Shown piece after piece: positions 1 to 32,150 of a stretch of 64,000 nt of DNA (its first letter is position 1; each line of letters starts with the position of its first letter). Position numbers and translations under genes: made by a program. The DNA comes from Drosophila persimilis. Taxonomy: Eukaryota > Arthropoda > Insecta > Diptera > Drosophilidae. The notes under the pieces were generated by a model, which saw only the letters and a list, made by a program, of their open reading frames with translations, did no database searches and was not told the origin of the DNA. The stretch is from contig NW_020825298.1 of the NCBI RefSeq assembly GCF_003286085.1, positions 7,874,001 through 7,938,000 on the forward strand. The letters run 5' to 3'.

Positions 1-3000
1 CGCCAGTTTGCGAGTAGTTTGATTACAGCCGGACAGTGCGATAGACTGGGGACGGACGTCTAAAAACGGATGCACTTTACTTTTGTGGCAAGTGATAACC
101 TCATCACTTGCATGAGGCATGCCCCCAATCTCCAACCCCCCTTCCCATACTCCTATACCCCTCCCATACCATATCATATCATCTCACCTCAGATGGAAAT
201 TATCGCGCGTTTAGTTTTTCCACAAACAAAAAAAAAGAGAAAACGCTGTTTGTATGTGTGTGTGTGAGTGTGGGAGTCTGTGTGGGTGGGCGGGCAGGCA
301 ATTTTCAAAATGCGTTTAAGTGGCTCTAATGCCAGCGGGATGGGGTAACAGGCACAGGGATTCCGCTATGCGATGCGCACGTGGATACAGATACCCGCAT
401 GGATACATGGATACCCGCGTAGAGATACAGATACGCGTAGATGGATGGATGGATGGATGATGATGACTCTGTCTGTATGCGAATTATGCCATTTTCTAGT
501 TTGCACTCTACAGATACATACACAGATACAGATGCATGCATCTATAGATACAAGAGTGCATTCGTGTATCCGTGTGTGCTCTTCTCGTTTACTCGCGATT
601 TGGCAGAACTGAGATTCAGCCGACCGATAAGTCCATTATGAAGCGCTTTTGTTTTTGCTGCTCGGCCAGAAGGTCGTTGAGAAGGAGGTCATGTCTGTGT
701 GACCTTGGGCAGGCTTAGGAGGAGGAGCATAAATGAGAGAAAAAGCGGAGAGTTTTTGTTTGAAATTGGTTTAGTTGGATAATTGTTGGCAAAGCCATTG
801 GGAAGCCACTATGATGGTATACGATTTTTAGGAATTAGGGGTCTAGTTTTAAGAGAGAAGGAATGATTTTGTAGCGGCACACGTACCTCGACATGAAGAT
901 ACTCACTTTTTGCATATGCATTTATGTATCTCTATCTCTATAAAAAATTCGATAAACTCTAATCAAATGTGGGGATGAAGTTTTGCTCTCGGTTCCCAAG
1001 GTACTATGAAGTTATAGAGAACCAAATTTTGACAGTCGCTCTAAATTAATTCCAGAGAATACATTGATGATGATGGGCAGATCATAGCTGTCTTTCCGAA
1101 GAGATCTCTTGGGATTTCTGGATAATCAATTATTTAATAAATAAGTAAAGTCTCAGAAGAAGATTTAAAGCTGGAAAGTTGGATATTTCATGTAGATTTT
1201 ACTTTAAAAAGGTCTCCTTATCAAATCTCATCTATTCTTTATCTATGCTGCGGAGAGAGCCCTGAAAGTTATCGCTAATTTATCACTTCTATAGAGATCT
1301 AACTTCGATCTTTAGCTCTTCTTCTTCCCATTCCCAAATTCCCAAAAGTTAAAAGACCAAAGTACTCACCCATTAAATCACAGACCAGACTCTTTTTTTA
1401 AGTACCAAGCGACGAATATTTTGAGTGCCTGAAACAAGCCCGAAAAAAAGAATATACAAAATTAACTCAAAATTAATTAAAACGCATCAGAATATAATGC
1501 AATTTGATGCAACAGCAACGGCAGAGGGCATTATGCAACAGCTGCCGCTGCTCGTATAAAAAGTAATATAAATATAAATTAATAATGGCACGAATAACAA
1601 AAAAAAAAAAACAAAAAAAGCAACAGGAACAACAACAAGAACAACAAGCAGACCAACGAAAGAGACAAAACGAGCAATTGCATTAATTGAGCAAACAACA
1701 AAGTGGGGAAATGCGTCTGGACGACAGACGAGAATGACAAAAAATCGGACGACAACACTGAATGTCGGAAACATGAATACGAATGTGTGAATACGTGAAT
1801 GCGATGAATGTGCATGAATATGTATGAGATGACGACGACTACTCCAATGCCAATGCACTTTTTCCATGCAACAAATGCATTTTGCAGCGCGGAGAAATTA
1901 TCAACTGTCGCTTGATTAATTTGAATTAACCAAATTAAAAATGGAAACACAAGTCAATCAGCGAGTGCAACACCCAGAGGCAGAAGCCAGACGAGGGTAT
2001 GAATGGGGAGCAAAAGAGGCGAAATGGCAGGGGGAGAACGGCAGACAGAGAGGAAAGTCGAGTGCGAATGAAGCAACATCAGAATGTACCAAGGCTTTCA
2101 AAGGGATATGGTGATCATTTAAGATTGGAGGAAATTACATACTATATGTAGGTATGAAAATAATTGGAGCCCTTAGATAATGGAACATATAGATGACACA
2201 AGTGAGCCAAGAAAAGAAACATAGCAAAGAGATTGACGGGTGTTAGCTGTTCTTTTCTATAATCTTAACTCGAAAGAGATTCTACAAATCTGTACAATTG
2301 AAAGAGCTAAGTGCACAAAATATATATCCCACACAATATGAATGAATTTTGAATGAAAATCATTTGACCTTTTTTGGTTGCCCTTGACCTTTTCTTTGTT
2401 AAGATTTCAGATCGGTTATCAGCCACTCGAACTCTCTTTCTATTAAGTATAGTACTTCTTTTATCTCGTTTTACACATCAGATTGATAAAAATAGATCAT
2501 TTGGAAATGCCATCATCGCAAGTGGGACCACGGGAATGGCCTCCCACTTGCAGCAAACTCCCTTTATCTGCCCCACTGCCACTGCTCCGGCAGTTAATGC
2601 AATTTTGTGAACATTGCATCCGCTTCCGTCTCTGTCTGTGCACGGTCCCTTCCCTCTCTCTGTGGTCCCTATGTAATCCCCCAGCTCTGATTGAATTTCC
2701 CCGTTTTTGGCGTCGGCTCGTGGCAGAAACTAGCGAAAGCCTCCATTACTAAAACCCCACTGTTGCTGCAGCTGCTGCTGGTGCTGGTGCTGTCCGAGGA
2801 CAGGTTGGACAACAAAGGCTTACCACACAGATTTGCACGTATGACCCCGGTCTCTCCATCGCTCTCCACCTCCACCTACTGCTCCTCCTCTTTGGAGTGT
2901 TGCAGCCAAATCGAAATCGTTGCGCTGTTTAGTGCGCACTTAATTGAATTTCGCGTGTGCTCTGCCCCACCATCCATCCAGACACTCGCACACACACACA

Positions 3001-6000
3001 CACACTCCCTCCCTCTCATAGATACACCGTTCGACTGTGTGAGTGTCGAGTGTTGCATTGTCTAGGCCACAAACATTGTGCCAAGTGCATTTCGTGCAAT
3101 TGGATAATTGCATTTGGCTTGGCGTTGCCGCCAGTCGGCGACAGTTGCCACACCAATTGCAGGAGCACCGAAAGCAACAGCAACAGCAACTACAACACAC
3201 ACTAAAACTCTGAGCCTGTGCCACGTGTTGGCTGCTGTCACTTTTGGCACTTGGAGCCACCATTGGCCGTGGCAGGTGTTCGACAATTAGCAGCGGGTGC
3301 CTGAAAGTAGGCTGCAAAATGACAGAGGGAACAGTGGAGGAGCTCTGAACTCTGATAGAGATTGGAGTATTGAGCGGAGGGTTTTTGATGGAGATAATTA
3401 GGTCTTAAATCGGTAAAGGATCTATAAAGTTCTTAAGTAAACTTTTCATAGAAAGATCTGAAGATCGGAATACTATAAGTATTAGTTTCTGTTCCACCCT
3501 CCCCCAAATAAAGGACTAAAGTCCCCCATTCCATTACAACCAATTCCTCATAATCTCTACGGCTCTTTGGGAAGGGCATTAAAATTTCAAAAATCAATTT
3601 CAGAAATATGTAGCTTTTTGATTTGATTTAAATGTAACGCCCCGAAAGGTCCAAGCCCCAAGTGCGCTCTCGCTCTCTCTCTCTCGCACAGCCCGATGCA
3701 CACATGGGAGTATTATCCCGCAAAAGCACTACTACTCTGCCACTAAAACCCTACTTCCCTCTGACCCCTGACCTCTCCGTCTCCCTCTCGCTGGGAATGA
3801 CTGTGCCGCTGCCATCTCTGTCTCTGGGAAAGCCTGTGTGCCGTGCCTATTTAATACGTCCAAAATAATTCAGCATAAATTATTCAGAGGAAATTAATTC
3901 ACTAACAACACCAGTGACGGCGTCCCTACCTCTGGGCCCTATACCCCGGTACCTTTAGAGCGGATGATGGCACTAAAACTTTAGAGCAGGACGCAGGTCC
4001 ACCGGCAGCGGTGGAGGCCGAAGCCGAGGCCGCATGTGCAACATTAGACACGAAATGGCAATTTTCCATTTGGCAAATGAGTTTTGCGGCCGACGGACTC
4101 CAAATATAACAATTATGCAAAATTACAAATTCTCACAATTCTAATGGAATGCCCAGGGCCCAGGGCTCACGGAGATGAGGTTGGGGGACGGGGAACCCAG
4201 GGACAGGTGATGGCCCGGCTCGTTCTCTTGCTAAATGGAAATTTATTGGCGCCACTTGTCGGGGGCATTCCGCCCAGCGCTTTGGGGACCAGGACCGCAT
4301 CTGTGACCAGGCAGGAGGCAGGACACAGGACACGCGCAGGGCGCAACCAACCGCTGAGCACGTTAAATTATTTTGCGTGTGTAAATTTGGCGGAAATAGT
4401 CTGTAACATGATATGCTAACACTTGTGGTGCAGTGGGAGTACCAGTGCCAGTGCCAGTAGTGTAATGGGTGGGTGTAATGGGCGGAGGCGGGGGCGGGGG
4501 CGGCCTGTCGTGTGGCCTCTGCCATAAATAAAATTCATAAAAAATATTTAACAAATTTACTCAAATAAATTAAAATGTCACCGACAGAGGAAGATAGAGA
4601 TAGAGGAAAATGGAAAAGCAAAATGCTAACCAAAAAGGAGAAAGAGGAAAGCAGAATGCCATCGAAAAAGAGGAAAATTGGGAATGCCCCACCTGCAGTC
4701 GAGGTGGTGCACCAGTGGCTTATGGTCTGGTCTGGTCTGGTCTGGTTTTTTGGGTGGCTTTTGGGGCGAAGCTTACAATTAATTTTAATTGCAATTGAAA
4801 TGTAACTGGAAATGTGATATTCAAAAATAAAAACACTTTTTGGAAATACAAACACAGGAAATTGGCATCTGTCCATGGGATGGATATGGGATGGTAATAT
4901 TTATACCAAATGTATGCAGGAACTATTACATATTGATGGCGGTACAGACAGTACTTTATATGAATGAGGAAATATTCATGCATTTTGTTTGTTTCGAAAT
5001 GCATTTTGGAAGAGCTTTTTATAGAGAAACTGAATTTAGGAATGTATGAGAAAGAAGTACCATACAAGATCGGAGTAAATATCATAGATTGATGAAACAA
5101 GATAAATGATCTTCTGTTTTTTTGTATGTTCTGATCTTTTGCAAGCCTTCAAAAAGATCTTCACTGTGCATTCCCACCCATATCGATTACAGATTGCAAA
5201 AAGGAAAGATACTTTCTCAAAGGCTCTTACTCATCTTTCGTGTGACATTTTGACTTTTTCTCCTCCCATCATCTATGGATGGGTTTTTCCAGAAGGGAAT
5301 TTTCCACCCCGGGGTGGTGGTTATGCATGAGAAATTCCTCAACTAATTAAGCAGTAAAATGCATTTGAGGCAAGGCGCCAGCAAAATTCATGGAAACCAA
5401 ATGCATTCGTCGGCTCATAACTGATGTGAGTTCATCAACAGAGAGGAGAGTGTCTGGCATGTTCTTGAGTTACACAGCGATGGCAATACGAATACTTACA
5501 GTTTCGAGTCTTTTGCGGCAAATGCAATTAATTTAAATCAATTGATTCGTTTGAGGACAATTTAATTGTATGCAGACGACGGCTACGGCGACGACGACGA
5601 CGACGACGACAACAACGACAGATACAGATACAGATACAGTGCAACAGTCAGAAGATGCAAAAGCAGATGAAATCGATTGTAGATTATTTGTCAGAAGTCT
5701 GTAATTGCCTTTAATTGAATCGAATTGAGTTTGAGGTGCATATGACAACATTAAAGGCGACGCAGAGTCGCTGCTGCTATACCCCGAAGCCCATGCCATG
5801 CCTCATGCCTCATGCCCGCATTCTCAGTCTCAATTTGGTTCAAGTCGAAGTCGAAGTCAAAGTCTCAGTCGAAGATTCAGTCTCAGTCGGAGGAGGCCCA
5901 GTCTTTGCTGTCCCGATCTTCAATTGAATTGTGCATTTAAATTACAAGTTTCTTGTTCAGTGACGGGCAAGTGAATTTATCAAAATTATATGCAATTTAA

Positions 6001-6060
6001 AGATTCTTTATATCGATTCCGATTGTGACTCTGATTCTACATATATTCATTCGGTTTTCT
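1..6060. other. Non-coding stretch upstream of the first Drgx coding exon
   Basis: I see no supported gene here. The open frames are short, biased by simple repeats and lack splice partners. Because a splice acceptor precedes the Drgx start codon, part or all of this stretch is probably an intron in the Drgx 5' untranslated region, with its promoter either in here or outside the window. It holds short CA/TG runs, GATA-type tetramer runs near 380-450, and A-rich tracts. Confidence 0.6.
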
Positions 6061-6095
6061 GTTTACAGCTCGGTCCTGCAGCTGCGGGCAGAGGA
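6061..6095 (+). other. Drgx: Splice acceptor and 5' UTR of the Drgx start exon
   Basis: A pyrimidine-rich run ends in TTTACAG at 6062-6068, followed by 27 bases with no ATG before the start codon at 6096. This fits the 3' end of a 5' UTR intron. The partner donor was not identified, so the transcription start is unknown. Confidence 0.55.
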
Positions 6096-26622
<20,527 letters not shown>

Positions 26623-26751
26623 AGAGGCGAGTGTGGGTGCAATTTGTGCAATTAAAATTAAAATTATTTAAATCTGAAATTTAAATATTAATCTAAGCAT
26701 TAGTTTTAACTCTAAGTTAAAGTACACAATACACAAAAAAACCACAACAAA

Positions 26752-26777
26752 AATAAATACAAAATAAAAATAATAAA
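26752..26777 (+). terminator. Drgx: Drgx polyadenylation signals
   Basis: Two AATAAA hexamers, at 26752-26757 and 26772-26777, lie 130-155 bases after the Drgx stop. A third at 27177-27182 could serve a longer transcript. Which one is used is unknown. Confidence 0.6.
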
Positions 26778-26779
26778 GC

Positions 26780-27176
26780 ACTTTGAAACAATACTTATAA
26801 AAACGATTAAAAGATACTTAGTTAGAGTAGAGTTATTGCTGCGAGAGAGACACAGAGAGAGAGAGAGATAGAGAGAGAGAGAGAACTATCTCCTCAGATA
26901 ACCCCCTGATCTAAGCAGCAGACGATTCAAATGATTAACAAATATCAAATTAACAAGCATATATGCATATGAAAAATATATATATAAAAAACAGACACAC
27001 ACACACACACAATATATATACATACATATATACCACAAAATATATATTATATATAGGAAAAATCAGATATATAGCCTAATCACAACAGAATCAGACACTA
27101 ATTACTATAAGTCCATAAGCCAAGCCAATATTAATTGAAGTTTAACGATTGAAGTTTAATCATAAAGAGAAAACGC
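26780..27176. repeat. AT-rich spacer with GA, CA and TA microsatellites
   Basis: Between Drgx and the first Kunitz gene lie interrupted GAGA (about 26844-26883), CACA (about 26996-27011) and TATA (about 27013-27055) runs. No gene seen. It may be the distal 3' UTR of Drgx. Confidence 0.7.
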
Positions 27177-27257
27177 AATAAAGATGATCATATTAGGATA
27201 CAAATCTTTCAAATTTATTCATATTACAGCTACTTATAGTGTGTCTTATGGGGTGTC

Positions 27258-27558
27258 CTAGAGCTTGCAGGTCTGTTCACATACTTTCTTGCTGTCGAAC
27301 AGATTGTTGTTGCCGTGGCAGCCACTGTAGACGAACTGAAGGCACTCGTTGCTGTCCTTGCGATAGGTCCACTTATTCTGCTGCGACTTACAGTTGCCCA
27401 ATTTTCCAAACTCCTCTCCACAGACAGCTGTAATACGAACCGAATGAGTGCCAAACCATCTGAATATACTATATCTTCTATAACTTACGCGACTTGAGTG
27501 CGGCCAAGGCACTGGCCATCAGGCAGCAGAGCAGCAGCAGAAGAGCGAAAGACTTCAT
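27258..27558 (-). CDS. Kz1: secreted Kunitz protease inhibitor, P1 Lys
   Basis: Predicted extracellular serine-protease inhibitor of 79 residues. Exons (5' to 3'): 27558-27489 and 27427-27258, phase-1 intron with GTAAGT donor. The first exon encodes a signal peptide starting MKSFALLLLL and ending near ASALA. The domain has six cysteines with spacing 9-15-7-12-3 (canonical Kunitz 8-15-7-12-3). The residue after the second cysteine, the P1 position in this family, is Lys, so trypsin-like targets are expected. The fourth cysteine is followed by HGNNN rather than the usual GGN. A minus-strand TATAAA at 27649-27654 and an AATAAA at 27214-27219 frame the gene. Closest relative in the window is Kz3, with the same exon sizes (70 and 170 bases) and alignable flanks. 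Confidence 0.9.
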
Positions 27559-27648
27559 ATTGATTCAAAATTCAAAACCTAAGACTGGAGATCTCTCTGA
27601 GGGACTGGCGAAAACCAACTGTTCGTCGAAGGCAGTCTATGGCGGCGT

Positions 27649-27695
27649 TTTATAGGTTCAAACCGGATCGCTTATCAGGCGGCCACCAGAGGGTC
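27649..27695 (-). promoter_or_regulatory. Kz1 promoter: TATA box plus GATA-type module
   Basis: Minus-strand TATAAA at 27649-27654, 91 bases before the start codon. Behind it, read on the plus strand, are AACCGGA, CTTATC (27671-27676, a GATA-factor core) and GAGGGTC (27689-27695). The same trio recurs near other genes of the cluster. Confidence 0.6.
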
Positions 27696-27864
27696 GTTTC
27701 GCTTTGCCTCACGATGTTTGTTCGAACGGTAAACAAAAACAAAAACAACAAACCTTGAAATAATAGTGAAATTTATTGTTTTTGCAAAAAAACACAACAA
27801 GCTTTGCTTTTCAGAGTTCAATATTTTGAGTGATTTTGTTGTTTAGGTGTTTTTTTGCCCATTG

Positions 27865-28196
27865 CTAGTCCTTACATGCCTTTTCGCATTCCACTTGGGT
27901 GGAGAACTGATTCGCATTGCCGCCACAGCCGCCAAAGACAAACTCCGAGCAGGCATTCTTTTTGGCGTCATAGGTCCAGGCCGGCATATAGGCCATACAG
28001 GCAGCCCCATCCTGTGCCATGCCATCCTTCGAATGGGGTTGAGAACACATCTCTATCATCAGATATACATATCTCAGATATTAAACAGGTATATGTAGCA
28101 CCCACGATTCTTACCAGGCTTGGCCTCCACCAATAAGCCACCGCTGGTTAGGCTGCCGATCAGCAATCCAATGACTGCAATTCCGAGATACTTCAT
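27865..28196 (-). CDS. Kz2: secreted Kunitz-domain protein, P1 Met, long first loop
   Basis: Predicted secreted protein of 89 residues. Exons: 28196-28115 and 28052-27865, phase-1 intron with GTAAGA donor. The signal exon begins MKYLGIAVIGLLIG. Six cysteines are present, but the loop between the first and second is 15 residues (SQPHSKDGMAQDGAA) against 8 in BPTI; the later spacing 15-7-12-3 is normal and includes FVFGGCGGNANQF. P1 is Met, unusual for a trypsin inhibitor, so the target could be an elastase- or chymotrypsin-like enzyme or something non-catalytic. TATA box on the minus strand at 28251-28256, 55 bases before the ATG. It sits between the near-duplicates Kz1 and Kz3. Confidence 0.9.
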
Positions 28197-28250
28197 TCTG
28201 AATGCAACACAAACTCAGGTCTGATCTTCTGCCTCAGGCCACATCATCAC

Positions 28251-28256
28251 TTTATA
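28251..28256 (-). promoter_or_regulatory. Kz2 TATA box
   Basis: Minus-strand TATAAA 55 bases before the start codon. A GATA-type core (CTTATC on the plus strand) lies about 40 bases further upstream. Confidence 0.6.
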
Positions 28257-28591
28257 TAGACGAGTACCATATGGTGGCGACAGAACAAGACGTTTCTTAT
28301 CGCGGAGAGAGTTTACTGGACTCTGACGAAATACACTTAGAAAGTCAGCAGATAGCTCATCTATATTCGTATTTACGAGTAAAGATTCAAACCAAAGCAA
28401 AGATTATGCAATGCGACCTAAGTACATAGGATCTATATACTAGACTTCTTGTGGTACATGCATCAAGTGATGCTCTATGATAGTCAAACTAAACAAACAT
28501 AAATATTTATCCAATAAAGATGATTATATTAGCATTTAAATCAAAAACATTTCTTCATATTAAAGCTACTTTTATATAGAGGGGGAAAGCT

Positions 28592-28892
28592 TTAAACCTT
28601 ACAGGTCTGTTCACATATTTTCTTGGTATCAAAAAGATTGTTATTGCCATGGCAGCCACTGTACAAGAATTCAATGCATTCGTTTTTATCCTCGCGATAG
28701 GTCCACTTCGTGAGCGATGCCCTACACTCGCCAATCTTTCCAGACTCCTCTCCACAGACAGCTATAATACGAATCGAATGAGTCCCAAATCACCTGAATA
28801 TACTATATCTTCTATAACTTACGCGACTTGAGTGTGGCCAAAGCACTTGCCATCAGGCAGCAGAGCAGCAGCAGAAGAGCGAAATATTTCAT
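28592..28892 (-). CDS. Kz3: secreted Kunitz protease inhibitor, P1 Arg, tandem copy of Kz1
   Basis: 79 residues, predicted secreted. Exons: 28892-28823 and 28761-28592, the same 70 + 170 base structure, donor and phase as Kz1. The signal exon begins MKYFALLLLL. Cysteine spacing 9-15-7-12-3 with SGCHGNNNLFD shared with Kz1. P1 is Arg, so trypsin-like targets are expected. Exon, intron and 3' flank align with Kz1, which shows a fairly recent duplication. The position matching Kz1's AATAAA reads AAGAAA here. The minus-strand TATA box is at 28971-28976. Confidence 0.9.
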
Positions 28893-28970
28893 ATTGAATT
28901 TTTTAAGACTGCAGATCACTGGAGCACGGACGAACGATAACTGTGCTTTGAAGGCAGAGTCTGCTGGCCT

Positions 28971-29019
28971 TTTATAGGCCCCAATCCAAACCGGATTGCA
29001 TATCAGGATCGCGGAGGGT
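28971..29019 (-). promoter_or_regulatory. Kz3 promoter: TATA box and partly decayed module
   Basis: Minus-strand TATAAA at 28971-28976, 79 bases before the ATG. Behind it are AAACCGGA, CATATC in place of CTTATC, and GAGGGTT in place of GAGGGTC. Confidence 0.55.
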
Positions 29020-29049
29020 TACATCGCTTTGCGATTATTGCTCAATGAA

Positions 29050-29870
29050 ATAAACAGTGCAATTTATTGATTTTGCAAACCACACCAGCTTTACTTTCAG
29101 ACTTTAGTATTTGGTTTGATTTTGAGTTATACTTTACCTACTGAAACTTCAAAAAGAATCTTAAAACAAACAAAATTTGTTCGCAACTGCTCAAAACTAA
29201 ATACTATTTGCTCTAAATAGCGGCAAAAGTATACCAAAATAATATAAATTAAAAACGAGACCGGAACATTCATGGCAAATGTTTGGCAAATTATCAGAGG
29301 ATGGGCCGGAACAAACCGGAACTCTTATCAGCCCACGAGAGGGTCACTCCGATTAGCTGGCTTTGTTTGAGCTGGGATTCATAAAAACTTGAACCATGGA
29401 ATTGTAATAAAAATATGTATTTCCAAATAGACAATTCTAAAGGAACGCATGTAGCTGAAACAGGAACATTATCTATTATGCAAATTATAGGGGATTTAAT
29501 AGCATATTTAATTCTTAGTTCAATTAAAAAAAAGAACAAAATTGTTACAATTCAAATTCAATTCATACTTTTATAAATTTTGTTTCTATAGGAAACATAT
29601 GTAGATGTTCAAAAAATATGTTAGAATACAACTAAAAAAATAGCTACACGAATCAAAACAAATCTGATCTTATAATATTATGGCTATATTGAAACATTTA
29701 AGTCCTCATATAGAGCCAATTGTATTAAAAATTTGGTCAGACTATTAAATCTACAAGGAAACGAATAAAATCCTACCTCTAATGTTGCTAATGTAATTTT
29801 TGATGATGATATTTCAACTGTTGTACAAATGTATCAAAAATGCCAACAAAATTAACGAGTATATCACTTG
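29050..29870. other. AT-rich spacer with an orphan Kunitz-type promoter module
   Basis: No intact gene. The part near 29050-29125 resembles the 3' flank of Kz2, including a minus-strand AATAAA (TTTATT near 29066). At 29313-29345 the order AAACCGGA, CTTATC, GAGGGTC recurs without a good TATA box or downstream reading frame. This fits a lost second copy of Kz2. The remainder is AT-rich with nothing recognised. Confidence 0.5.
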
Positions 29871-29876
29871 TGGTAT

Positions 29877-30184
29877 TTATTCCAAACACTTTGCCTCACA
29901 ATCCTCCTTAGAACTGAAACGATTGTCATTGCCCCCACAGCCGCCATAGATGAACTTCACGCATTCTTTTGCCTTAGAATCAAAAGACCAGCTCGGGATG
30001 TAAGCCTCACAGGAAATGCGTCCGTCCCCATTGCGGGAATGCTCAAGGCCACAGACTTCTGTGGAAATCAAAGAATGAATGAGTTTTTGAGTCTAGAGAA
30101 CTCTGCTGAGTACCGACCATTTTTCAGAGCCAAAGAATTGGCCACCAAGACAGCGAGCACAGCCAGCAGCAGAAAGAACTTCAT
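29877..30184 (-). CDS. Kz4: secreted Kunitz-domain protein, P1 Glu
   Basis: 82 residues, predicted secreted. Exons: 30184-30118 and 30058-29877, phase-1 intron. The signal exon is 67 bases (MKFFLLLAVLAVLVANSLA), the same length as in Kz5-Kz8. The domain has spacing 13-15-7-12-3 with YGGCGGNDNRF. The P1 residue is Glu, which should not fit trypsin or chymotrypsin; the target is unknown. The inferred donor is GTCGGT, not consensus, but phase and position match its paralogues. It resembles the accessory-gland Kunitz protein Acp24A4 that maps to this region in D. melanogaster, by memory only; a seminal-fluid role is possible but not shown. TATATA at 30271-30276 is a candidate promoter. Confidence 0.87.
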
Positions 30185-30740
30185 AATTGGAGGTTGGGAT
30201 GATCGTCTAGAGAGCTTCTCGTTCGAAGATTCAGAAAATAACTAAAGCTGGGAGTCTAACAGTCGAATAATATATACAAAATTCTGTTGCTTATCGCACC
30301 GCTTCACAGCGATTAGTCGAGCAAACTGCTAAACAAAAATAAAACATTGTTGGGAAATCTCCACAAAAATGTGTAATGCTTAGTGTAAATATTTGTGTCG
30401 ATATTGCGCCTTAATGGATGTTTGCTTGGTATTTTTCAGGGAATTTGTTACCGAGAACTCGCTCTGTTTACCGATCGCCACAAACAAGGGGAAAGCCCCA
30501 TAGCAGCCGCAACACTCGTATGAATGATAATTGTATGATTATAATTAATAATTGCTTTAGCCAGACACAACAAAAGGCAGTCAGCAGATGATGAAAAGGT
30601 TTGGAAACTCATAATTAAATGCATTTTCTGATGGTGAAAGGGTTCTGTCAACAATGAATGACAATTGAAAACAATCTTGATCTGAATGGCTGTCAAAGAA
30701 CACATTTATCCAGTATTATTGACTCATTTATTGCTGAAAT

Positions 30741-31038
30741 TTACTCCATACATGTTGCCTCACATTCACGCTGCGATTCGAAGCGATTGTCGTTGCCACC
30801 GCAGCCGCCGTAGATGAAACGTGTGCACACCCTGTTCGCCGCATCATAAGACCATCTGCGCATCAGCGCCCTACACAATCCTTTTTGGGAGTGCGGAAGA
30901 GCACAGATATCTGCCGAAAGCGAAGGATACTCTTCAGTTATAGAAAATAAGGAATCCTCAAGAAGACAGACCGTTCTTCATTGCTAAGGAACTGGCCGTA
31001 AGAGCAGCCAACACAACCAGGATCAGCAGGAACTTCAT
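30741..31038 (-). CDS. Kz5: secreted Kunitz inhibitor, P1 Arg
   Basis: 78 residues. Exons: 31038-30972 and 30910-30741, phase-1 intron with donor GTCTGT. The signal exon begins MKFLLILVVLAALTASSLA. Cysteine spacing is 9-15-7-12-3. The first loop is short (ALPHSQKGL) compared with its neighbours Kz6 and Kz7, which carry a NGDG insertion there. P1 is Arg in a basic stretch (CRALMRRW), so a trypsin-like target is likely. The intron aligns with those of Kz6 and Kz7, including a shared GGATACTCTTCAGTTATAG-like stretch on the plus strand. The TATA box is at 31110-31115. The second exon alone has no internal start and is easily missed. Confidence 0.88.
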
Positions 31039-31109
31039 GATGCGATTGGGTTGTTAAGAACCTAAGGGACAAAAGTTAACTGCATTTTACTGCGACAAGA
31101 GTCGATAAA

Positions 31110-31115
31110 TTTATA
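31110..31115 (-). promoter_or_regulatory. Kz5 TATA box
   Basis: Minus-strand TATAAA 72 bases before the start codon, leaving an expected 5' UTR of roughly 40-45 bases. Confidence 0.6.
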
Positions 31116-31364
31116 CAAAATGATACGGCATACGTTTAATTGTTGTTGGCGCAACAGTACATCATATTACAATGGTAATTTTTATGGGACGGAAAACAAT
31201 AAAGACCTGAATAACATACTACTTTGAGTCGAGAAGCATTCTCTATTGAGAATAACCCAGTTTATGGCGAAATTGGGTTGCTAAATAAACGTTTCCACTG
31301 TTTCAAAATACATTCATTGTGGAAACTTCCACTCATTTATTTAGCACTTTGATGCGCTCAAAAC

Positions 31365-31668
31365 TTATTCCTTACACCACAGTTCACATCGAGCCTGAGA
31401 TGGGAAACGATTTAAATTGCCACCGCAGCCGCCATAAATGAACCTCACGCATTCCTTTCCATTGTAGGACCAACTGGGAAAGTTGGCCATACAGGCCTTA
31501 TTTCCATCTCCATTTTTGGAATGTGGAAGTGCACAAATGACTGTCGAAATCAAAGGATATACTTCAGTTACAGGAAAGTGCGAAATCCCAACAGGACAGA
31601 CCGTGTTTCAGGCACAAGGAACTGGTCACAAACGTGGCAAACACAACCAACAGCAGCAAGAACTTCAT
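31365..31668 (-). CDS. Kz6: secreted Kunitz-domain protein, P1 Met
   Basis: 80 residues. Exons: 31668-31602 and 31540-31365, phase-1 intron with donor GTCTGT. The signal exon begins MKFLLLLVVFATFVTSS and includes a Cys just before the predicted cut. The domain spacing is 13-13-7-12-3, so the stretch between the second and third cysteines is two residues shorter than usual (MANFPSWSYNGKE). P1 is Met. The last segment reads CELWCKE rather than CEAKCLE. Tandem duplicate of Kz7: exons, intron and upstream sequence all align at a spacing of 786 bases. TATAAG on the minus strand at 31746-31751. Confidence 0.88.
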
Positions 31669-31745
31669 TGAAAAGCGATTTTCGATAACTTCAACCTACC
31701 AGAGAGAAAAGTAAACTGAGCTAAAACTATGGACCAGTTGCACAA

Positions 31746-31751
31746 CTTATA
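31746..31751 (-). promoter_or_regulatory. Kz6 TATA-like box
   Basis: Minus-strand TATAAG 78 bases before the start codon. The surrounding sequence aligns with the Kz7 TATA region. Confidence 0.55.
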
Positions 31752-32150
31752 GAAAATTCTTATTAATGTAAATCACCTTACAAACCAACCGTGAACCTAG
31801 ACGAACACCGTGTTGAATTGCGTTTAATGGCAGGTTGCATAACATTAATCTTCCGAACTCGCACTATCGTAGGGAGAAATATTCATATCGTAATATGCTT
31901 CCGAAAATGTTCTTGAGATTCATTCATCTTTCACACTTTTCTCTTCCAAAACAAAGTACCAAAACGGAAGTAAGTTCCTCAAACAATTAAATTCAAACAA
32001 ATCTTCGAGAAAGATTCTCCTTTGATTCTAGAAGTATTCTCCAACGAGAATAACTTAGTTTTGGTCAAAATTGGAGTGCAATTGGAGTGTTATTTTGTTC
32101 ATTGGGGAAAGTCCCACTCATTTATTTTTCACTTTAAGTCACTACAAAAT

